This document shows, piece after piece, positions 22,684-37,097 of a stretch of DNA of 64,000 bases. Source of the DNA: Gloeophyllum trabeum ATCC 11539 (Eukaryota; Basidiomycota; Agaricomycetes; Gloeophyllales; Gloeophyllaceae); the NCBI RefSeq assembly GCF_000344685.1, contig NW_006920419.1:1009288-1073287 (forward strand), read 5' to 3'. Numbering within the stretch: position 1 is the stretch's first letter; each line of letters begins with the position of its first letter. The translations under genes and the position numbers were made by a program. The notes beneath the pieces are model-generated. The model was not told the DNA's origin and did not search any database. It saw only the letters and a list, made by a program, of their open reading frames with translations.

Positions 22684-24695
22684 TTAAGTATCAGCGTCCT
22701 CTTTCTCGGCGACGGAACTGATAACCACGGACTTCGGCATCGGAGGCCTTAGCAGGAGATGAGGTTAATATCAAGAGGAGGTACCAATGACTCCAAAGGA
22801 AAAGGACTTACTCTGAGCACCCGGTGTCGTCACTAGCATTACGGACCCGAAAGTAGAGCATCGGCAAGGCTACAACCAGTCCTGCTACCAATAGAACCCA
22901 GGTGGAAAGGAATATGTTCATATAACTACCACAAGTTAGACATCAGTGCATCACGGCATACCCAGCTGTAAGTTGGGCGGAAACACGTACGGTAAGCCCA
23001 CAGCATCGGCCCCAAAAGCGCCCGCGGCACCTGCGGATTGCATTGAGTGATCTACGATTGAACGCTCTGATTAGTCGCCGATATCACCGAGCACACATGA
23101 TGGCGTCCGTACAGAATCCCGCGTAGTAAGCCAGCTTCGCGGGATCGTCGGTCATAGCGCCCATGATCCAGTAAACGAAACTCTGATACATTGCACCGAG
23201 TGCACCGCAAAACCCGTACAGCAAGACTCTGCCTGCATATCCCTTGTCGAATATATCCATCTTGAGCGAGTTGACAGGTATGGACTCTCGGGTATAGTTT
23301 CTGGGTAATCAGCCTTAGTCACGGGTCATCCCCAGAAGCCCAACTTATCCTTATAATTACCTTTGGTAGATAAATGCCCAGACGTGAACGATGAAGGTGA
23401 GTGATATAAGTATCCCCCATCCGTAGAACGCTCGGAGGCGTCGAGTAAGCCCGCGCTGATCCAGGACGAAACCGATAAGGATGGAACCGAGGATGGTCGA
23501 GACCCAGTAGACGAGATTATTGAGAGAACGTGTTCTGATGTTGAATAGGGCAGCATTATAGTCGTTGAATTCTATACGGATATGATGAGAACGTCAGTCC
23601 CGACAATAATATCGTCGTCTGAAAAGATGCATACGCCAGGTGAAGTACCAATTACTCGCGAAAAACATAGGGAAGAGAAGAAGCACCATGGGATCGCTCT
23701 TGAGCGAGAAATATAGACTATGAAGTTCCGATCTCCAGGAAGGACGACGAGGGGTGGTGACTTTGGTACCATCGGAGCGATACATGCGATTTGGGTCTAC
23801 CATGATGAGTGGGACCGCCATGCCTACAGTGTTCAGTGTAATGAGACCGATCTGGGCAAACAATGTGTTTTTCAGCCAAAACGCATGCGAGCGTGCCATT
23901 CAGGACGCACGTAAGTCCCGTTGCTGACTGCGGAAGCAGATTAGTCGGAAACTAGAATGGCCGGAGGTTACCGCAACGCACCAGAGTTCGTCTGCAAACC
24001 ATCCAATAGTGTCAGTATCCAAGTACCAATCGCAAACCAGCATTGTACACACCTTGAGATGAATGTTCTCACCGAGGGATACAGTAGCGCCTACGACCCC
24101 TCCTAAGTTATATATAGCCCAGAAGATACTGATGAATCTTCCACGCTGGGAGTCTGTAGGATATGCCATCATGAGGGTACTCTGGGCCGTCCAAAGAAGG
24201 GCGGCACAGAGACCCTCGATCCCGCCTGCCGTTATGACAAACCAACCGGCATTGGGATTAATATTGATCACCCTACCGTACACATGTCAAACATCGGTTG
24301 GGAAAGCATAAGGAACAAACGCACAAGTATGATATGAGACCGAGGACGTATCCCGTGGTGCCGAGGAAGAGTGTGAGCCGCGGACCGAGCATATTCATGA
24401 CAGATCTATGCACAGAGACATACTTAGCCGAGTTCTTGCATCAATCCGAGCAACGATCCTACCCTGCAAAGACTGATAATAATGCAAGTGCAGCATACAA
24501 AGCCGAATTGGCGTTCGCGCTTGTTCTAGGGTCGACCTGCCCTGCCCCTCCCAGACCGGTCATCGCATTATACAGCCCAGCACACGTGAAGCAAACAAGG
24601 CCAAGCATGGACACTTGAGCATATGGACTTTGATATACTCCCTTAATCCCATTAGGTTTACGACCATCCTCGACGACGGAAAGCACTTGAGCCAT
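22684..24695 (-). CDS. UNC93-like MFS permease, copy A
   Basis: A multi-pass membrane protein of the fungal UNC93-like branch of the major facilitator superfamily; substrates are not established. It starts at 24695 (MAQVLSVVEDGRKPNGIKGV) and enters the first membrane segment at QVSMLGLVCFTCAGLYNAMT. Later exons give ITAGGIEGLCAALLWTAQ, YPTDSQRGRFISIFWAIYN, GVVGATVSLGENIHLK, the loop DGTKVTTPRRPSWRSEL, LFPMFFASNWYFTWR, RTRSLNNLVYWVSTILGS and, near the end, LVAGLVVALPMLYFRVRN with the tail ISSVAEKEDADT stopping at 22684. About ten short introns. The order matches copy B at 37,098-39,132, and the two clearly derive from a duplication. No stop or frameshift was needed. Confidence 0.8.
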
Positions 24696-25974
24696 TGTGA
24701 GGAGGGTAGAGGGGGTGGGCGACTGCTGGGATAATTTCTCAAGGTAAGACGTACCTATTTATCCTCCTTCAGAAGCCAAATTGAGGGCCAGCTGTGCCTG
24801 CATTGGTAGCATACTCGGGCGCTTGCACAGCGACGAGCGCCTATGTATATGGTAGGCTCAAAGTCATTCAACGACAAAATGTCGGCAGATCTGCAGTGAG
24901 AATCCTCAGCGCTCTACTATGCAAATAACAGCTGTCTGAGTCAGAGACGTGGAGTTCTCCGGCCCACTGAGACGGCGACTATGAACGAGAAAGGGTTCAG
25001 TATTGGGTCGCTGACAGTCAGTATGGATCGATAGGAAATACGCACATAGCCACCATGCAGGACTCCTTCGGGCCGTTCCTACTTCTGAAGAGACCTGCCA
25101 TTTTCGATTCCTAGTGGGATGGCATAGCAGTCCTCCAGTGTAATGCTGCACTGCGTGTATGCGGGCTAGAACGTAGCGAACACATCCGCGCGAGCAGTTA
25201 AGGTAACCGCGCGGAGCCGACGCTCGTTTGGGGCATGTACATTGTTCTGATTCCTGGATCAACATCATGACTCCGACAAATTTGAGAAACCCAGTGAGCA
25301 ACTGGTTCTCCATCCGTCGCTCAACTACTTAGTCTCCCATAGACTGAGTCATTATTGAGTAGGATGGCAGATAGCCGTCGGGAGTCCTGTCCGAAGTCTG
25401 TACGATCGTCATACGCTGAACCCAAGCTCCCCGAGTTATACCGTTGTACAGAGGAGAGCGCCCGAGCAGCCTGGGGCATGAGGATGTTTGACGCTCAGTA
25501 TGTAGTACTGTCAGGACGTTCAAGCTTCAAGTTGGGGTGACTTACTTGCAAGCAACTTGGGGCTTGCGTGCCTCGCGGAAAGGAAGTGCTCCGCCCAGTC
25601 GAAATTCGCGGTGTTTGGGCAGTGCCCCGGGCATGTCGCGGCAGCAACCTTCCGGGTGGCGTAGGGCGTGAGAATTCTTCAGGCTTTGCAACCCGCAGCA
25701 TATACCCGCATTGCTACACTTCCAGCTATTTCAAGTTTCTCCTCAATATTAATAGTCCTTCTACATCTCTAACAGTTTCGCATTCTTGTACTATCAGAGG
25801 TCCCGTGCTACGCAGACTGGTCATGTCGACATCCCTAATGATCCCCGTTGCAAAGTACCGACGAATCGCCGCTATAGGACGGCACCGTAGCTGGCCATAG
25901 AGCACATTTAAGGACGATGTCTTGGACTTGAGCGCTTGAGGAACCTCCGTCGGCGCCGACCATTGCGACGCAAT
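24696..25974. other. Divergent spacer between UNC93-like A and the beta-glucosidase
   Basis: No supported gene. A 135-codon leftward frame (24906-25313) is unrecognised and lacks splice partners. Both promoters must lie here. Confidence 0.5.
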
Positions 25975-28309
<2,335 letters not shown>

Positions 28310-28635
28310 TGATTGTGTTGTCGTATTGAATATCTTCTTTGTCGACTATATCGAAATGGATCCGCCCATAACCATGGACACTGGGCAATGGTCAAATGCA
28401 CATCACTGCCTCCCTTCAGACGTGAGACGGACGAGGATAAGTTGACGAAAATCTAATACCATGATACATACACACAACAACCTACGACAGAGATACGTGA
28501 AGTCTATAAGAGATTCAATAGTGCAGTCGTACAGTTCAGAGGAAATGCCTGAAGCTGGGATTCTTCGGTCCCTCGGCAAGGACAGCCGTCGGGACATCTT
28601 TTGAAGTCTGCGTCGGGGCACTTCGGTCAGCTTTA

Positions 28636-30781
28636 TTAGAAAACATCCTCGATTGCATCACTCACCCAATTGACGCCCTGCTTCCTGTTTCTCCTCCTGT
28701 TGTCCAGGGCCATGTACGTCCGCATGCTAAGGACAAGTGTGATCCCCAGAACTTGCAGGCACGCAGAGATGATGAGCGCCTTGGTGTACTTCGGGGCCCA
28801 GGAGTCCAGGAAGATGTTGGAAGAAATGAGCGAGCCGGCGTTGGCAGAGAACGTCAGGAATCCCCTGTTAAAGGGCCTCCGTGTCAGCTGGATGCTATGG
28901 ACTAGTGAAATATGAACGTACGTTCTGAAAGCCCGACCGTTCTCCGAAGGGTCATTGTTGTTGTGCCTAATGGTGATCGTAGGAATTGACTGATGTCCGA
29001 TAACGCTGAACAAGATGCTGAACATACCATGAATGGAATAAGCTCGTGGGCACGAAGGCACCGCACTATTGCAAGCTGTCAGTAACAGCATTCTCCTTCC
29101 TAAAGCGCACAATCAAACAGCATACCTGGATCAAGAAGCACGCAAAATACCCAGGCCCCGTAGCCGAAAGGGGTAGTGCCGCTAGCATTATACAACCAAT
29201 CATTGTCGTGCCCAGCGCCAACGCGAGGAAAGGCGTGCGCTGCCGGACTTTGTCGGACATGAATGCCAGCAAGTACAAGTACAGCGCGGCCACGACATTC
29301 GGTGCCACGGTGTACAAGTTCGTCTTCACTTTCGAGAAGCCGAAGCGACCGATGAGCTGCGGTAGGAAGGTCGTCGCCGTCCTGCGCGAGAGCAGATGTC
29401 AGACTCAGTAACGAATGAGGAAGAGAGGGACGGACGATGAGGCTGTTCCGTAGCACTGAAGGGAGAAGCAGTTAGTTTTGGTCGCCTGCAGGAAATCATG
29501 AGGAGACATACGAGGGCAAAGATTATGAACACGTAGAATTTCCACTCCTTTGCAGGAGCAAAGAATTCACGTGCGTTGAAAGGAGCGTCAACCCTCTTCG
29601 ATGCATCCTCTATACTGAAGTCAGATACACGCCCAATGCCCAGAGGTCTGTTCGAGCGTACTCAGCAGACGCATCTGAAGATTCATGTCAGCTCGAAGAC
29701 ACGCAGATGACAAATAGTAATTGCTACTCACAACCGCAGCTTCCTTCTGCTTGGGTGTCAAGAAGTCGACGTACTGGGGGTATGTCGGCAAGATGAATCT
29801 GAAGGGATATCAATGAGAGCTGCGCATGGCGGAGCCCGTCGCGCCACGTAACGTACATGGCAATGATAGCAACGCAGATCGTCAAGCCTCCTTCCAGGAG
29901 GAACAGTATCCGCCACCCAGACATGCTACCCTTAATCTGGAAAATACTAGGACCAACGCGTGTCAGGGCTAGTGTGGACGCCACTGGGCGTGATGCTTAC
30001 CCGTAGCTCAAAAGGCCAGCGAAGGCACCGGAAAGGGCCGTGCTGGAATACCAGATAGCCAGTCTCTTTGCGAGCTCCCCACGGGTGTAGAAGGAGGAGA
30101 GGTAGATGGGCACAGACGGACCGAAGAAGCCTTCAAAGGTACCTAAGAAGAATCGAACCGCGACGATCCCGCCATAGTCCTTGTCGAAATGTCAGCACTT
30201 CTCTCCAATTGTCAGCAGTCGTTAAATTACCTTGACAGCAGCGTTCTGCGTACAGGGTTAGCCAGAGAAATTACGCAATGAAGATATAACAACTTACGAT
30301 CATGGCCATTGAGCCCCACCCGAGCATGTAAATAGGGAGCATCCGCGGAGGCCCGAACCTCTTCGTCACGAAGCCACCGCATATAGCCATGGTAGCAAAC
30401 ATCAGAGACAGCACGGTGAGGACATTGTTGTACTGGTTCCCGACGAGATGGAGATCTTGTTCGAGGGTGTCCGTCTTCGCATTTCCCAAGTTACCTCTGT
30501 CGAGAGCCGAGAAGAGGTACATGAAGAAGATCACGGGCATGATCCGTCGGTCGTAGCTGAGCATAGCCAAACTTTAAGTTAGTATAGGTTGGTGAGATAT
30601 GGGAAGTGGACACGTACGCCCTGCGGACAGCCTTGGACACTTCGGGATCGAGTTCGTAGGCGTCCACTTCTTCCGGCGTGAAGTCATATTCCCGTCGGCC
30701 TTCGTCGACGGCGTCGACCTCAACCACTGGCGAGGGACCCTTCTCCGCGTCAACCGAGGACATGCTCTCCTTTCTATCCAT
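28636..30781 (-). CDS. MFS anion:cation symporter family permease (Dal5/allantoate-permease type)
   Basis: A 12-helix plasma-membrane transporter of the ACS family, whose fungal members carry allantoate, ureidosuccinate, nicotinate, pantothenate, biotin or similar organic anions with H+. The ATG at 30779-30781 (MDRKESMSSVDAEKGPSP) opens an acidic cytosolic N-terminus with EYDFTPEEVDAYELDPEVS. Then YDRRIMPVIFFMYLFSALDR and GNLGNAKTDTLEQDLHLVGN, the family's first-helix and loop signature, followed by FVTKRFGPPRMLPIYMLGWG. A later stretch GSMSGWRILFLLEGGLTICV matches the usual GWRWLFIIEG block. The C-terminal helices end NRRRNRKQGVNWVSD at 28636. The gene is transcribed away from the FAD oxidoreductase, with 704 bp between starts. 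Substrate unknown. Confidence 0.85.
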
Positions 30782-30904
30782 GTCTAGGCTCTGATGCTTC
30801 GCGATTTCCGGAAGAGGGGACACGGAAGTGACTCTCGACCATGCGCGGGTTCATAAGCACTCGAACATTTACCCCTGGAGCGGAGACGGGATGGGGCGGC
30901 ATGC

Positions 30905-31450
30905 GATAAGTGATAGTAATATTCATATCAACTATCTTATCTTTGCCTGGCGGTTGTCGAGATGCAGCTGCTCGTATCTGAGGCGGAAAGGGGCAGCAGG
31001 ATACCAATATCAGGAACTTCGAATGCCCTGACCTGGAACTTGAAATCCTGTCAGTCTATCAGCGTACATATGATTAAATTCAGCAACACTCTCCGAACTG
31101 ACTGTAGCGTTGGCATTACCGATGTGAACTACTCCTTCAAACTATTGAATGCGAATGACACCACCCGCTGACCGTTTGGCGAGTCAGCGGCCCGCGAGTC
31201 TTTCGCCTTTGCGGCAAGTTAGCGAGCGGCCAGTGATGGCCATGCCGCTCGAATACTACGTCAAATCGAGATCTACGTCTATCGTCCGACGATGCCGATG
31301 TCATGACCAGGTTCAGGCCAGGCACTTTGCAGATCGGCTTCCCTTCCATCCCCTCTAAACTGCCGAAGATATTTCGTATCGCTCGTCAAGCGGCTGAGCG
31401 GCGCGGCCATGTAATCCACAAGATAACGTTCCGATAAACTCTGTGATAAG
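30905..31450. promoter_or_regulatory. GATA-motif clusters in a divergent promoter
   Basis: Shared upstream region of the ACS permease (start 30781, minus) and the FAD oxidoreductase (start 31486, plus). On the permease side, GATAAG at 30905-30910, GATAG at 30912-30916 and two inverted copies (30932-30936, 30936-30941). On the oxidoreductase side, GATAA at 31422-31426 and 31433-31437 and GATAAG at 31445-31450. Paired GATA sites bind AreA/Nit2/Gln3-type activators of nitrogen-source use. Confidence 0.5.
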
Positions 31451-31485
31451 TACGAGAGGACCGCCACAATCATAGTAGGCATTAT

Positions 31486-33500
31486 ATGGGGAACACATCA
31501 CGGGGCTCCAGTTCTACTGAATCTGCCATGGCAAACGACCTACCCAGCGTCGGCGATGAATCTCTGACTGGCCCAGCGCAAGCTATAGAGGCGTCCGTAT
31601 CACCTACAACGAGCTTGCCGCTCGCAGAGGGTATGTCCCTGTCATATTGGCTGCAAGGGGTACGGGCGAACCCCCTGCTCGACCATCGGACAACGGAGGA
31701 TTTGCCCAAGGAAGCGGAAGTGGTCATCATCGGGTCCGGGGTACGTCAGGCCGCACCTTATTCCATGCCACGTCTAACAGAATGTACACAGATGACAGGC
31801 ACACTTACCGCATATGAGTTACTGAAGGGCGACAACCCTCCAAAGAGCGTTCTCCTGCTTGAAGCACGAGAGTTGTGTTCTGCGGCCACTGGGCGCAATG
31901 CTGGTCATTGCAAGCCGGATCAGGTACGTATGCTGAGCCTCCCCTGCTTCTTATTCGGAGCTTAAGGCTTTCTAGTGGCGAGGATTTGCAAAGTATGAGA
32001 AGATGTTTGGTGCCGAACAGGCCCTGAAGGTCAGATCGACATTTTCTCTACCATTACTTCTTATTGACTCGTAATCATGCTAGATCCTAGCGAATGAGCA
32101 AGACACTTGGGAGCACCTAGTTGCCTTCATCCGCGAGGAGAAGATAGACTGTGACCTATGGGTAGGGAAGACTGTACGTCTATGTCCCGTTTCTCAGCTA
32201 CAATATCATACTAAGGCATCCACCTGCGCACAGCTTGATGTGGCCATGACCGAGGAAGTCGCTGCATTGGCCGCCGACACCTTCAACCGCTTCAAGGCAG
32301 CCGGTGGGCCCACCTCGCACATCGAGCACATCACAGACAGAGACGAAGCCGTCAAGCGCTCCCGCATCAAGAATGCCGTCTCGGTGTTCGCATGGGACGC
32401 GTCGACGCTTTACCCCTGGAAGGTCGTCGCACACATCATTAAGCTGTCTTTGGCCTTGGGTTTGAACCTCCAGACGTGGACGCCGGTCACGGGTGTAGAG
32501 GCGACGCCGTCGCAAGACGGGAAGTGGGTGGTGAGGACCGAGAGAGGGGACGTCGTTACCCCCACGGTTGTCCACGCGACCAATGCGTATGCCGCTGCTC
32601 TGCTTCCCGAGCTGCAGAACGTCATTCGACCGACGCCGCATATGTGAGTTCCTCTTCCGCGCAGATCGGGTCGCTCTTGACTCGCGGGATATGTTAGGTG
32701 TAACAAGACCATCCCGCCACGATCGTTCGCCGGGACAAAAACCCTGCAGAACTCGTATGGTGTTCTGTGTCCGGGCGGCGCACTCTTTTCTATCAACCCT
32801 CGAGCGAACACCGATGGTATAGTACTTTTTGGAGGTAAGTGCCTGAGACTACTCTGCTCGTGAGGACTCGATGTAAATGATGGGTATTGCTTCAGGCAGC
32901 AACCCGAACCAACACCATCTTCTGAAGTACCTTGACGAGAACCCGGACCGACGGACGGACGATAGCCTATCGAATTTCGAGCCGGTTACTCAAGCAGTCA
33001 TTGACTTCGCGACGGAGGAGTTTGGATGGTAAACCTGTGCATCACAGTATCTAGAAGCTTTCCCTGACCACTGTTCGACTGCTCAGGGACAAGAAGACGT
33101 CTCCCGGACAAGGCTACGACTACAGCTGGAGTGGTATCATCGGCCGAGTACGTGTTTTCAAACTGTCTTGCAATGTGCGCGGTTCTCTGACACATCTATT
33201 CCCACCATAGAGTGCGGATGGCGTTCCCTACATAGGACCTTTACCTGGCAAGCCTGGGCAGTGGATATGTGCTGGTCATAACGGCCACGGGATGGTACGC
33301 AGACGGCGGTTTACCTTGTTCCATGCCTACCTACTAACTTTCTTCATCTACAGGCACGTATATTCACCTCTGCGCCGGGCCTCGTAAAGCTAATGAAGGG
33401 GGGTAGTTGGGCGGACACGGGTCTCCCGGAGTGCTTCCAGGTGACGAAGGAGAGACTAGACAAGCTAGCAAAGATCGACTTCAAGGTACCCATTATCTAA
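31486..33500 (+). CDS. FAD-dependent oxidoreductase, DAO family
   Basis: A flavoenzyme that oxidises an amine or amino acid, in the family of glycine/D-amino-acid oxidase and sarcosine oxidase. The start MGNTSRGSSSTESAMAND is followed by the substrate-side segment MSLSYWLQGVRANPLLDHRT and the FAD-binding dinucleotide fold EAEVVIIGSG | MTGTLTAYELL, split by an intron at GSG. Then LLLEARELCSAATGRNAGHC (the ribose-binding acid and the ATGRNAGH block), LYPWKVVAHIIKLSLALGLN, VVHATNAYAAALLPEL, the C-terminal GIIGRSADGVPYIGPLPG and AGHNGHGMARIF. The frame closes at 33498-33500 after IDFKVPII. All FAD contact motifs are intact. No signal peptide or peroxisomal SKL tail. The exact substrate is unknown; pairing with the ACS permease suggests a nitrogen compound brought in by it. 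Confidence 0.85.
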
Positions 33501-34151
33501 CCATTGGTTTTATTTGCTGTGGATATAGGAGGGACGGAATATATTCGTTCACTCAACGGGTCTCTTCGCGCGGTCCTCCGATCCGCTACCCTTGGAGTCA
33601 TCCCATACTCGTCCTCACCCGTGGCTGTGCTCCTTCTCGTGGCTCCGGCCGAGGCTCCTATATGAATGTTGTGCTTCGAGAAGCCACAGAGTAGCGGTGC
33701 AAGTAAACTACATGCCTTTATAGTCACCTGCGCCACATACTGCCGACGATAACCCTCGCGAACTGTGGTGAATGCCATCCTACCTCACGTTTATATTTGA
33801 ACTGCCTTCGCATGTCGTCAGAAGGTAGGCACATGCTCTATCTTTTGGGCTGCCGATAGCGCAAGCTTAGGGATGTGCGAAGGACGCTTAGAGCAACGGG
33901 TACGGACTTGCATTCCTGTTCTTCTGCCAGACTAACTGCAGGGCCCTGATACGCGTCTATTGTCGTGCGGGAGACAGAACTGGGTGTCCTAGTGCGCCAC
34001 CATCTCCACGACACGGACTCAAGCTTACACCCTTTCTCACCTTCTCTTTGGGAGCACTGTAGTCAGGTCATACTCTTCGTCATGCCTCTAGGTGCCGCTA
34101 CTTCCCTCGCTCCTCAACGATAACTCGAGTTGGTCAAAAATGGAGCTCAGG
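33501..34151. other. Intergenic region, no gene seen
   Basis: 3' UTR of the FAD oxidoreductase and upstream region of the sugar porter. Only short frames without domains. Confidence 0.6.
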
Positions 34152-34159
34152 TATATAAA
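34152..34159 (+). promoter_or_regulatory. TATA box of the sugar porter gene
   Basis: TATATAAA, 115 nt before the ATG at 34274. Confidence 0.55.
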
Positions 34160-34273
34160 CGAGATCCACCTCGACTCCTCTTGCCATCTTGCCAGCAATC
34201 TGCGTTGGCGCATTGACTCCTGTCAATCATCGCAACAGTCCGTCAAGACACACGCAGGCTTCTATCTACTGAC

Positions 34274-36704
34274 ATGTCTGCACCAAGTTCGGTCGCGCAC
34301 GACTCTGAGAAGCAGGGGAAGCGCTCCCCCGACGTCCGCCTGGAGGATATCACAGATAAACCCGCATCCGAGTTCGAAGCCGACGTCGCCTCAAGGGCTC
34401 CCAGATGGCGCGGACGAAAGCTGAGGACAGTTCTGGCTTTCATTGCTGGAGTCGGCTTTACTCTCTTCGGGTAAGTTACAGGATCACACCCTCCACTAAT
34501 TGCGATGCTCATACCTTCGCGCTCAGCTATGATCAAGGAGTCATGTCGGCGTTGCTTACTGGCAATCAGGTATTCATGCGGGCGTGTTTATAGTTCCAAT
34601 GTATCTAACGTGGACATAGTTCGAAGCGACTTTTCCCGAAGTCGTCGTAGATTCAGCACATCCCAATCATGCTACCTTACAAAGCTTCATTGTGGCTATC
34701 TATGTATGTCAAGCTTAGCATGCCCAAACGTGAAGCTCTGACCACGGTCTGCTACAGGAAATAGGTTGCCTTTTTGGTGCACTCTCTAACCTTTGGATCG
34801 GTGACCGGCTGGGACGCAGACGCACCATATTCGTTGGAGGCGTGATCATGATTATCGGTGCTGTCCTACAGACCACCTCATACTCTTACGCGCAAATGGT
34901 CGTCGCCCGGATCGTCACAGGCTTTGGTAACGGCTTAAACGTGCGTACCATCGAAGGAAGATGCTTGGACCTGGAGCTCTTGCTGATACAAGCGATTCAA
35001 CAGACATCTACTGTACCGTCATACCATGCCGAGTGTTCTCATGCTTCTAGCAGAGGCAGTTTTATCATGTTCGAAGGGACCATGATCACGCTAGGTCTAA
35101 CTCTATCGTAAGTACCCCAATTCGGGAATCAGATACGTAAGGGACCTCGGTGTTTGTTCAGTATTCTTTCGCTAACATCGCCTCAATTTCGACAGTGGAT
35201 TGACTTCGCTTGGTGAGGCAGGATCCCTTGCGCAGTGCCCGAGTACTTACGGGTGCTTGTGGTCAGCTATTTCGCGACAGGCTCTCCCTTGCAATGGAGG
35301 ATTCCGATTGCCTTACAGATAATTCTAGAGCTCATCATGATCGGAGGCATCATGTTCGTGAGTACTGCCTCGATTAACATTATTCCCATATGGGCTAGGA
35401 TGTTGACGAAGCATAACTTATAGCTACCTGAGTCGCCCAGATGGTGAGCAACAAGTTGAGTCTCGTCAGAACCTACATCATCTGACTGTCGTTCGGAACA
35501 GGCTAGTCAAGCAAGGTTACAATGAAGAAGCCCTGGCAATCCTCTCTGCTATCGACGACAAACCTCCGACTGACCCGGAAGTTCGAGCGACATTCGTGGG
35601 CATCCGCGAAGCTGTCGCGGCGGAAGGTGACTTGAGCAAGGGGTCACTGAAAGAACTGTTCAGGGGTGGTAGAAGTCAAAACTTCCGCCGCGCTGCAACC
35701 GGGGTCGTTTGTCAAGCCGTACAGCAACTTACCGGCATCAACTTGGTCAGCTAGTACGTAGTCTGTCCTCTCCTATTCGGCTCAGGCACTGACGGCTTCT
35801 CATAGTTACGCGGTAGGTGGCCTATTCACATGAATTGAGTAGTATTTTTCCCTTACATCACACCTAGACTGTCCTGTTCCAGCGTCTTGGTATGAACGGA
35901 GTGGATTCTCGCATCGTAGCTGCTTGCAATGGCACCGAATACTTCATGGCTAGCTTCTTGGCAATCTACTTCATCGACCGCGCAGGGCGTCGCAAGTTGA
36001 TGCTAATTGGAACGGCTGGGTGTTGCCTCACGATGGCCCTGCTCGCCATCCTGGGCGCTATAGATACAACAGCCGCGCAAGTTGTGTCTGCGGTTCTACT
36101 GTTTGGGTTCAATACCTTCTTTGCCCTGGGTTGGCTTGGAATGGGATGGCTCTACGTAAGCATGAAGGTGCCTTCATCTCTTCCAGCTGGGTACTAACCT
36201 TGCGTAGCCCGCCGAGATTGTCGGCATTGGTATCCGAGCCCCTGCCAATGCTCTCAGTACTGCGTCGAATTGGACATTCAATTTCCTGGTTGTTATGATA
36301 GTAGGACCGGCTTTTAACAGCATCAACTGGGGTACCTATCTTGGTACGTCTCGTCACTCGAGACATGTTCATGTATTGACTGTCTTGGTACCTTTCCAGT
36401 ATTTGCTGTACTCAACTTCCTCATTGTACCGGTCGTATATTTCTTCTTCCCGGAGACAGCAGGACGCTCCCTTGAAGGTGAGAAAACCTTGCGCCCTCCT
36501 AGCGGTCCAGCCGTATCCTGATGTTACCCATGCCACCCAGATATGGATATCGTTTACGCAGTAGCGTATAATGAGGGGGTCTCGCCTGTCAAAGTATCGT
36601 TCCGCAAAGATCTGCCACCTGCAGGATCCCCAGAAGCCGACGAGATCCTTGGACTGACTGCAAGGCGAAGGGGAAGCAACACCTCTTTAGAAGCCCAGGA
36701 GTAA
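34274..36704 (+). CDS. MFS sugar porter (hexose/disaccharide transporter family)
   Basis: A 12-helix H+-coupled sugar transporter of the plasma membrane. After a hydrophilic N-terminus, spliced exons give the first helix ending LFG | YDQGVMSALLTGNQ, then GCLFGALSNLWIGDRLGRRR (the loop 2-3 signature), VVARIVTGFGNGLN, LPESPRW | LVKQGY, AVQQLTGINLVS | YYA | TVLFQ (sugar-binding helix 7, QQLTGIN), FIDRAGRRKLMLIG (loop 8-9 signature), WLYPAEI and FFPETAGRSLED near the C-terminus. The chain ends SNTSLEAQE with the stop at 36702-36704. All signatures are present, at about 530 residues, the family norm. The YDQGVMS helix is common in fungal Stl1/monosaccharide transporters; the substrate cannot be told. 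Its position two genes downstream of a beta-glucosidase would suit uptake of glucose or glucosides. Confidence 0.88.
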
Positions 36705-36794
36705 AGTTCCGATTGAAGCTTCCAATGCGATAAGTGTATTGGTAGTTGCCTGAACCTCATACCTCTGTATCCCTATGGGCCTATAGAACATTGT

Positions 36795-36870
36795 AAGTAT
36801 AGTTGCTTGGCTCATTTTGCACCCGATCCTGTAAATCGATGTACATCGACCCTGCCGTGACCTGGGGTCA
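36795..36870. repeat. Dispersed 76-bp repeat, copy 1
   Basis: Matches 63246-63321 without gaps at about 62 of 76 positions by eye. The last 25 bp (ATCGACCCTGCCGTGACC, then GGGGTCA) differ at only one site. It lies just beyond the sugar porter stop. Both copies lose similarity right after GGGGTCA, which suggests an element end. Confidence 0.7.
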
Positions 36871-37097
36871 TTATACCTATGTATCATAGATCATATCCCA
36901 TGAGTCTTGACGTTTGTCTCGTCAATCCGATTTGCAAGCAATGAGGAACGAGAAAAGGGTTGATCTGGGCGCTCTCTGACCCCGGGGCTGGCATACACTC
37001 ACGAGACTTGTATCAGGGTCCAAGGTATGTGAGAAACTTTCACCTATGTTGCTAGCATACAGAATTAAATCGGTCGGATGATCTCGGACATGCCTCT

